From positions 1 to 19,831 of the forward strand of contig CAYTET010000040.1 in assembly GCA_964436975.1 (NCBI GenBank): 19,831 bases of DNA, in the 5' to 3' direction. The stretch's first letter is position 1; every line of letters begins with the position of its first letter. Origin of the DNA: CAYTET01 sp964436975 (lineage in GTDB: Bacteria; Bacillota_I; Bacilli_A; Erysipelotrichales; Erysipelotrichaceae). A model generated the notes under the pieces. The model saw nothing but the letters and a program-made list of their open reading frames with translations, was not told the DNA's origin and ran no database searches. The position numbers and the translations under genes were made by a program. Below, piece after piece: positions 14,538 to 19,831 of the stretch.

Positions 14538-15300
14538 TATCCATTACCTGCCGACTTCCGGCATTCAGCCCAACCCCTATCAGCCCCGCATTGACTTTGA
14601 TGCCCAGGGGCTTGATGAGTTAGCGGCTTCCATCAAGCAAAATGGTCTGCTGCAGCCCATCGTGGTGCGCATCAACAGCAAAAAAGAATATGAACTGATT
14701 GCCGGCGAAAGACGGCTGCGGGCCTGCCGGCAGCTGGGCATGGCAGCTATTCCGGCTCTGATAATCGATGCTGACGGAGCCAAAGCGGCCCAGCTGGCCC
14801 TGATTGAAAATATCCAGCGCCAGAATCTGTCCGCGGTGGAAGAAGCCAAGGCCTACCTGCAGATGATCCGGATGTCCGGACTGACCCAGGATGAACTGGC
14901 GGCCGCCGTCGGCAAAGCCCAGCCCAGCATCGCCAATAAGCTCAGGCTGCTCAATCTGTCGCAGACCTGCCAGGATGCCATTTCATCCCATCAGATAACG
15001 GAACGGCACGGCCGGGCCCTGCTGCGGCTGAACGGCGTTCAGCAGGCCCAGGCCCTGGATGTCATCATCAGCCGCCAGCTTAATGTCGCCCAGACGGAAA
15101 GCTATATCGAAGCCCATTATTTCCAGCCGGCTGAAATAAAGGTATCCGGCACCAACCGCTGTTTTGGCGCCAGCACCCGCATTGCGGTCAACACCCTTAA
15201 GCAGGCTGTGACCAGCATCCGCAAACTCGGCACGGCCGTTGAGGTGGCCGAAAACGATAATCAGGATGCTTATATTATGACAATAACCATTAAAAAATAG
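14530..15300 (+). CDS. noc: Noc-like ParB paralogue (nucleoid occlusion protein)
   Basis: A 256-residue ParB/Spo0J family DNA-binding CTPase. The N-terminal CTP domain shows PNPYQPR (14-20), GERRLRA (59-65) and ENIQRQ (93-98). The helix-turn-helix follows with LTQDELAAAVGKAQPSIANKL shared between 118 and 138, then ITERHGRALL (156-165), a signature closer to Noc than to ParB. Position between rsmG and parA also fits Noc, which binds its own sites (not parS) and blocks division over the nucleoid. The start at 14530 is supported by AGGAG 4 bases upstream. Translation therefore begins almost directly at the CTP domain: the N-terminal amphipathic membrane-targeting helix of Bacillus Noc is not seen. 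A simple ParB duplicate is the alternative. Confidence 0.82.
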   Translation: MSDIHYLPTSGIQPNPYQPRIDFDAQGLDELAASIKQNGLLQPIVVRINSKKEYELIAGERRLRACRQLGMAAIPALIIDADGAKAAQLALIENIQRQNLSAVEEAKAYLQMIRMSGLTQDELAAAVGKAQPSIANKLRLLNLSQTCQDAISSHQITERHGRALLRLNGVQQAQALDVIISRQLNVAQTESYIEAHYFQPAEIKVSGTNRCFGASTRIAVNTLKQAVTSIRKLGTAVEVAENDNQDAYIMTITIKK

Positions 15301-15338
15301 GGCTGATATGGTAAAATACCAAGGAAGGAGCTGACATC

Positions 15339-16121
15339 ATGGGTAAAATTATCGCCATCGCCAACCAGAAAGGCGGCGTCGGCAAGACGACAACCAGCAT
15401 CAACCTGGCCGCCGGTCTGGCCTATCTTAAAAAGAAAGTATTATTAGTCGATCTCGACCCCCAGGGCAATACGACCCAGGGACTGGGTGCCCGCAACGAC
15501 ATTAAATACAGCACGTATGACATGCTGCTGAAAGGGGTGGCAGCCCAGGACTGTGTGAAAACACTGAAGATGCCTCCTTTGGATTTAATCTGCGCTACCA
15601 TCGAACTGGCCGGCAGCGATCTGGAAATGATCAACAACAAAGACGGCCGCGAAGCCCTGCTGAAACAGGCTCTGGCCCCGCTGACAGCCAATTATGATTT
15701 CATTATCATTGACTGCCCGCCTTCACTGGGTCTGCTTAATACCAATGCCCTGACGGCGGCCGATTCCGTCATCATTCCTGTCCAGTGCGAATACTACGCC
15801 CTGGAAGGCCTGACCCAGCTGCTGTCAACTATCCGGCTGGTCCAGAAACTGTTCAATAAGAGTCTGTTTATTGAAGGCGTCCTGCTGACAATGTTTGATT
15901 CCCGCACCCGGCTTTCCGTCGAGGTCCAGCAGGAAGTATACAAGTTCTTCAAAGACAGAGTTTACAAGTCATCTATTCCGCGCAATATCAAACTGGCGGA
16001 AGCCCCTTCCTATGGCAAGAGCATTTTTGAATATGATGTCCGTTCCGAAGGAGCCAGGGCTTATGCTTCCTTAGCCCGTGAAGTAATTGAGCGCACGGCC
16101 AAGGAACAGCCCAGGGAGTAG
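15339..16121 (+). CDS. parA: Chromosome-partitioning ATPase ParA (Soj)
   Basis: A 260-residue ParA/Soj ATPase. The deviant Walker A motif KGGVGKTTT starts at residue 11, with the signature Lys at K11. VLLVDLDPQGN is the A' motif and FIIIDCPPSLG the Walker B region. Length and start are typical for chromosomal Soj proteins, and AAGGAAGGAG lies about 8 bases before the ATG. With ParB it moves and organises the origin region, and in Bacillus it also regulates DnaA. It follows noc after a 38-base gap and is followed by parB 7 bases later. Confidence 0.96.
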   Translation: MGKIIAIANQKGGVGKTTTSINLAAGLAYLKKKVLLVDLDPQGNTTQGLGARNDIKYSTYDMLLKGVAAQDCVKTLKMPPLDLICATIELAGSDLEMINNKDGREALLKQALAPLTANYDFIIIDCPPSLGLLNTNALTAADSVIIPVQCEYYALEGLTQLLSTIRLVQKLFNKSLFIEGVLLTMFDSRTRLSVEVQQEVYKFFKDRVYKSSIPRNIKLAEAPSYGKSIFEYDVRSEGARAYASLAREVIERTAKEQPRE

Positions 16122-16128
16122 CAGCACG

Positions 16129-17013
16129 ATGGCAAAAAAGAAAGAAAATCATCTGGGCAGCGGTCTTGACGCCATCTTCGGCCAGGACCTGTCCAATGTA
16201 ATTGAAGATATTCAGAATAATGCCGAAGACAAAGGACTGGGACGGCGGGCCAGCATTGATGTCAATGCCATCATGCCCAATCCTTATCAGCCCCGGAAGT
16301 CTTTTGACCAGCAGGCGCTGCAGGATCTGGCTGATTCCATCAAGCAGGTCGGTGTCTTTACGCCCATCCTGGTCCGCCAGTCCACAGCCGGCAAATATGT
16401 TCTGATCGCCGGCGAAAGACGGCTGCGGGCCTCCATTTTAGCCGGCTTAAAAGAAATCCCGGCGCTGGTGGTCGACTTTACTGACCAGCAGATGATGGAA
16501 GTGTCCCTTTTGGAAAATGTCCAGCGGCAGGATCTGTCGCCGATTGAAGAAGCCCAGGGCTACAGCAAGCTGATGACCAGCATGCATTATACCCAGGAAC
16601 AGCTGGCCGGGCGGGTCGGCAAAAGCCGGGAATATGTGGCCAATATGCTGCGGCTGCTGAAGCTGCCGGCCAATGTGCAGAATCTGGTGCAGACCGGCAA
16701 ACTGACCGTCGGCCAGGTCCGGCCCCTGATCGGGTTAAGCGACGCCAAAGAAATCAGCAACTGGGCTGGCAAAATTGCCAGTCTGGATCTGTCAGCCCGG
16801 CAGGTTGAAATGATGCTGAAAAACCAGAAAGACAAGCCGCAGGCCGGCCGCAAAACCAAAGAAAGCGATCCGGCTTTGAAGGATGTCCAGCGGAAAATGG
16901 CGCGCCGGCTGGCTACCAAAGTGGCCATCTCCGACCAGTCCATTCTCATTTCTTATAAAGATACGGCCGATCTGAACCGGATCCTGGAAATACTCGGATT
17001 CATTGATGAATAG
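16129..17013 (+). CDS. parB: Chromosome-partitioning protein ParB (Spo0J)
   Basis: A 294-residue ParB/Spo0J. The N-terminal segment HLGSGLDAIFG (8-18) is the ParA-stimulating peptide typical of chromosomal ParB. The CTP-binding domain has PNPYQPR (50-56), GERRLRA (95-101) and ENVQRQ (129-134), followed by a helix-turn-helix with TQEQLAGRVGKSREYVANML. The segment normally reading GHARALLGL is GQVRPLIGL (195-203), an unusual variant. A charged linker and a C-terminal dimerisation domain ending LEILGFIDE complete it. The ATG at 16129 is preferred over 16087 because it fits the family N-terminus, lies after the parA stop and has GGGAG upstream. I see no parS-like CACGTG palindrome in the window. 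Confidence 0.95.
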   Translation: MAKKKENHLGSGLDAIFGQDLSNVIEDIQNNAEDKGLGRRASIDVNAIMPNPYQPRKSFDQQALQDLADSIKQVGVFTPILVRQSTAGKYVLIAGERRLRASILAGLKEIPALVVDFTDQQMMEVSLLENVQRQDLSPIEEAQGYSKLMTSMHYTQEQLAGRVGKSREYVANMLRLLKLPANVQNLVQTGKLTVGQVRPLIGLSDAKEISNWAGKIASLDLSARQVEMMLKNQKDKPQAGRKTKESDPALKDVQRKMARRLATKVAISDQSILISYKDTADLNRILEILGFIDE

Positions 17014-17027
17014 AAAGGATCTGGCTG

Positions 17028-17411
17028 ATGAGTGAAACGCAATATACCTGCACGGTAATTCAGGATGACACCAAGATCTACCGGTCCACGCTGACCGGCA
17101 TCAAGCCGCTGGTTTACTGGCTGCGCGAACAGCCGCAGATTCTCAAAGGCAGCTATGTCATCGATAAAATTGTCGGCAAGGCCAGTGCCCTGCTGCTGAT
17201 TTACGGCCAGGCCGGCCGGGTCCACGGACTGACGATGAGCAAGGCTGCTGTAGCGGTGCTGACCGCCCACAACATTCCCTTCTCCTATGACACGCTGACC
17301 GATTTTATTGAAAACAGGGATAAAACCGGCATGTGCCCGATGGAGCAGAAAGTTGTCGATGTAGACGATCCCCAGAAAGCCTTCGCCATATTTGATGAAA
17401 TCATAAAATAA
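17028..17411 (+). CDS. DUF1893 domain protein
   Basis: A 127-residue protein matching the DUF1893 pattern throughout: GIKPLVYWL, the DKIVGKASALLLIY segment (46-59), and the highly conserved ENRDKTGMCPMEQ near residues 95-107 with C103. As I recall, the structure of a Thermotoga member has a cytidine-deaminase-like fold, but no activity is established. AAAGGA lies 8 bases before the ATG, and the gene follows parB by 14 bases, so it is the last member of the segregation operon; a hairpin terminator follows at once. A link with chromosome segregation is suggested only by location. Confidence 0.85.
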   Translation: MSETQYTCTVIQDDTKIYRSTLTGIKPLVYWLREQPQILKGSYVIDKIVGKASALLLIYGQAGRVHGLTMSKAAVAVLTAHNIPFSYDTLTDFIENRDKTGMCPMEQKVVDVDDPQKAFAIFDEIIK

Positions 17412-17422
17412 GTCAGACAAAT

Positions 17423-17449
17423 AAACCGCAGTTCACACCGCGGTTTTTT
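17423..17449 (+). terminator. Terminator between the parAB operon and pepD, possibly bidirectional
   Basis: AAACCGC and GCGGTTT form a 7-bp stem followed by further T residues on the plus strand. On the minus strand the hairpin is followed by TTTATTT-like sequence, and the stop codon of the convergent dipeptidase gene overlaps its edge, so it may serve both operons. Confidence 0.75.
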
Positions 17450-18875
17450 ACTGGCATAGTTCTACCAGAAGACACAGCGTCCGGTAGGTTTTTACAAACG
17501 ACTCCAGATTCAGCTTTTCGGATGTTGTATGGCATCCTTCGACCAGCGGGCCGAAGTTTACGGCATCCATCCGGGGATTGAGACTGGCAAATACGCCGCA
17601 TTCAATACCGCCATGAGTGACCTGCTCGACAAGCCTTTTCCCGGTAACCTGTCGGACGGCCTGCTTCAGACTGTGCCGCATTGGTGAATCCGGATGGTAG
17701 CGCCAGCCGGGATAGCGGCCGCTGCCGGTGACGGCAGCATTATATTTGGCTCCGGTCAGCTTCATCCGGGTAAACAGATCATCGATGGCCGAATCATGGA
17801 TACTGCGGATGCGGCAGCCCAGCTGAAACCGGTCTGAGCCGGTTTTCATGACACCCAGATTTGATGAAGTGACCGCCTGACGGGCCTTTGGGTCATATAC
17901 GGTCATGCCGTCGGGCCACAGGTAGAGCATCTCGATAATCTGCCGGCTGTCCGCCGGTGCCATGCGCTTATTGGTTTTGACCGGTTCAAGTTCAATGGCA
18001 AGATCCGGTTCACCGGTTATTTCCCGGGCAATCATATCATGCCATCTGCCGATAAAAGCCTGCAGTTTTTCAGCCGGCTGACGGCAGGTAAATACGATTT
18101 GGCAGCTGTCCATAATGGCATTGACCTGACTGCCGCCGGTAAGCGAAACCAGCCCGATGCCAAAAGCAGCGGCCTGCAGTTCCGCCAGCAGCCGGCCAGC
18201 CAGTTTGCCGGCATTAGCCCGCGGTCTGGCAATGTCAATGCCGCTGTGACCGCCCAGCAGCTTGCTGATGCTGAGCCGGTAAGCCGGCTCTTTATTGGTT
18301 TGAAAACGGACCGGCTTGACGGCTTTGACCGTCAGGCCGCCGGCACAGCTTACAATAGTGGTATATTCACCCGAGCCGTCCAGACTGATCATCCGGTCGG
18401 CTTTGATATCTTTTTTCTGCAGTTTAAGTGCTCCGGCCATGCCGATTTCTTCGCGGGCCGTCAGAATGCACTGCAGCGGCGGATGAACGGCTTTGGGATC
18501 GGCCAATAGCGCCAGAATATAAGCCACGCCAAGACCGTCATCAGCTCCCAAAGTTGTGCCCTGGGCCGACAGCCAGCCGTCTTTGACCTGCAGGCGCAGC
18601 GGCTCTTTGGCAAAATCAAAACGGCTGCCGCTGTCCTTGACGGTAATCATATCAATATGGGCCTGCAGGATCAGCGGCGCCCGCTGCTGGCAGCCGGGTG
18701 AGGCCGGCTTGTCAATGAAGACATTGCCGATGGCATCGGTCCGGGCCTTAAGACCCTGGCTTTCAGCAAAGGCCATAAGGTAGTCATCAACAGCCTGCTC
18801 TCCTTTGGAGGGCCGGTAAATTTTAGTCAGATCATTAAAGTAACGGATAACCGGAATGTTCAGATCATATTCCAT
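17448..18875 (-). CDS. pepD: M20 family dipeptidase, PepD-like (aminoacyl-histidine dipeptidase)
   Basis: A 475-residue cytosolic metallopeptidase of the M20 family, closest in pattern to PepD (beta-Ala-His/Xaa-His dipeptidase). Visible metal and catalytic residues are H73 and D75 in QAHIDM, D112 in GADDGLG, the pair E142-E143 in TAREEIG, D166 in SLDGSGEY, and a C-terminal His in GCHTTSEKL. Other family features are VSCAGGL and GGHSGIDI. Length is normal for PepD. AGGAA lies 9 bases before the ATG. The start comes only 3 bases after the stop of the upstream permease gene, so the two are co-transcribed, suggesting combined uptake and breakdown of nutrients. Exact substrate specificity cannot be read from sequence. 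Confidence 0.9.
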   Translation of the reverse strand: MEYDLNIPVIRYFNDLTKIYRPSKGEQAVDDYLMAFAESQGLKARTDAIGNVFIDKPASPGCQQRAPLILQAHIDMITVKDSGSRFDFAKEPLRLQVKDGWLSAQGTTLGADDGLGVAYILALLADPKAVHPPLQCILTAREEIGMAGALKLQKKDIKADRMISLDGSGEYTTIVSCAGGLTVKAVKPVRFQTNKEPAYRLSISKLLGGHSGIDIARPRANAGKLAGRLLAELQAAAFGIGLVSLTGGSQVNAIMDSCQIVFTCRQPAEKLQAFIGRWHDMIAREITGEPDLAIELEPVKTNKRMAPADSRQIIEMLYLWPDGMTVYDPKARQAVTSSNLGVMKTGSDRFQLGCRIRSIHDSAIDDLFTRMKLTGAKYNAAVTGSGRYPGWRYHPDSPMRHSLKQAVRQVTGKRLVEQVTHGGIECGVFASLNPRMDAVNFGPLVEGCHTTSEKLNLESFVKTYRTLCLLVELCQ

Positions 18876-18878
18876 ATG

Positions 18879-19831
18879 TCAGCGTTCCTCGCGGAAATAG
18901 GAAACCCCCAGACTGGCCGGATTCTGATTCTCCCTTTTCTTTTTGGTGCTGACAATTATCAGGACAATTATTGTGACCAGGTAAGGAATCATCTGATACA
19001 GATTCTGCATATAGGTGACACTGGTGGCTCCCAGCCAGCCGGCTAACTTTGACGAGATTGCGGAAGGCACATACAGATAGATCCAGTAACAGAAGCCGAA
19101 CAGGTAAGCGCCCCAGATGGCATTCTTCGGTTTCCAGCTGGTAAAGATAACCAGCGCCACCGCCAGCCAGCCCAAGGCCTCCAGCGAGCCGCCGTTATCC
19201 CAGGTTCCTTTGACGTAATCTAAAACATAGTACATGCCGCCCAGCCCTTCAATGGCGGCTCCGATTATCGTGGACAGATACTTATAGCGGGTAACCGATA
19301 TGCCGGCGGCATCGGCCGTCGCCGGATTTTCACCGACCGCCCGCAGATTAAGACCGCTGCGGGTCTTGGTCAGATAGCGCTGGGCCAGAATGGCCACAAT
19401 GACAGCGATATAGGCAAATCCGCCATAGGAAAACAGCAGGGATGATACGGCCCCCAGCTGGGTGGACAGCCAGGGCAGCTGGGCCCGGATGGCACTGCTG
19501 GCTGCAGCCACGGAAATCTGGCCGACGCCGCCGGACAGCTTGACTAAAGAGCCGCCGAAGAAATTAGCCATGCCGGAACCGAAAATGGTCAGGGTTAACC
19601 CGGTCACGTTCTGGTTGGCCCGCAGGGTAACTGTCAGAAAGCAGTAGATAAGCCCGCCGAAAGCGGAGGCGCCAACCGCACACACTATGGCGATAGCGGC
19701 GCTGACCCAGGCGATGGGAGCAGCACAGGACGATTCATAGAAATAGGCTCCGGCCAGGGCTCCGATGGCCCCCAGATACATGATGCCCGGCACACCCAGA
19801 TTCAGGTTGCCGCTTTTTTCAGTCAGTATCT
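18879..19831 (-). CDS. ABC transporter permease, nucleoside/simple-sugar type (NupQ/YufQ-like), 5' end outside the window
   Basis: The last 316 or so residues of a polytopic membrane protein of the BPD_transp_2 family. The reading frame continues upstream of the apparent start at 19793 as LTEKSGNLNLGVPGIMYLG up to the window edge, which is the conserved first part of NupQ/YufQ-type permeases, so the true start lies beyond 19831. Multiple hydrophobic helices follow, with the cytoplasmic ATPase-contact loop region around NLRAVGENPATADAAGISV, a clear family signature. The tail is short and charged. Such permeases pair with a second permease, an ATPase and a BMP-type lipoprotein to import nucleosides or sugars; those genes would be expected upstream, outside the window. 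It directly precedes pepD. Confidence 0.88.
   Translation of the reverse strand, partial: ILTEKSGNLNLGVPGIMYLGAIGALAGAYFYESSCAAPIAWVSAAIAIVCAVGASAFGGLIYCFLTVTLRANQNVTGLTLTIFGSGMANFFGGSLVKLSGGVGQISVAAASSAIRAQLPWLSTQLGAVSSLLFSYGGFAYIAVIVAILAQRYLTKTRSGLNLRAVGENPATADAAGISVTRYKYLSTIIGAAIEGLGGMYYVLDYVKGTWDNGGSLEALGWLAVALVIFTSWKPKNAIWGAYLFGFCYWIYLYVPSAISSKLAGWLGATSVTYMQNLYQMIPYLVTIIVLIIVSTKKKRENQNPASLGVSYFREER

Overview
The window (about 19.8 kb, roughly half G+C) looks like chromosome of a low-G+C-clade Gram-positive bacterium (Bacillota, perhaps an Erysipelotrichia-like gut Firmicute). The reasons are the rsmG-noc-soj(parA)-spo0J(parB) gene order, AGGAGG-type ribosome sites, sigma-A-like promoters, a PerR-type Fur protein and a Gram-positive lipoprotein signal. 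I cannot name a genus. No rRNA, tRNA, IS element, phage gene or CRISPR array is visible.

Left part (minus strand, about 10870 down to 38): one signalling gene cluster. A small XRE regulator comes first. It is followed by a very large multidomain cyclic-di-GMP protein (REC, degenerate GGDEF, EAL, PAS, GAF, then several PAS and an intact GGDEF), a free-standing HPt protein, a membrane hybrid histidine kinase, a lipoprotein combining a solute-binding domain with a 5'-nucleotidase C-terminal-like domain, and a small PAS protein. The parts of a full His-Asp-His-Asp phosphorelay ending on a c-di-GMP enzyme are all present. The central surprise is that the large enzyme is cut by one in-frame TAG codon (7716-7718) inside a PAS domain, which separates its phosphodiesterase half from its diguanylate cyclase half. 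The reading frame is open on both sides of the TAG.

Middle part (minus strand, 13679 to 11164): an XRE regulator overlapping a gene for a seven-fold LPF-D/E repeat protein, ended by a strong terminator. Then come a PerR-like regulator with its own promoter and a QueD/PTPS-like protein that lacks the usual catalytic Cys and carries a C-terminal zinc ribbon. Two tandem hairpins follow the last gene, one of them a terminator.

Right part: the plus-strand chromosome segregation operon rsmG-noc-parA-parB-DUF1893 (13806-17411), which appears to start from an extended -10 promoter so close to the rsmG start codon that the message may be leaderless. It meets a minus-strand pair at a shared hairpin: an M20 family PepD-like dipeptidase and, running off the right edge, a nucleoside/simple-sugar type ABC permease.
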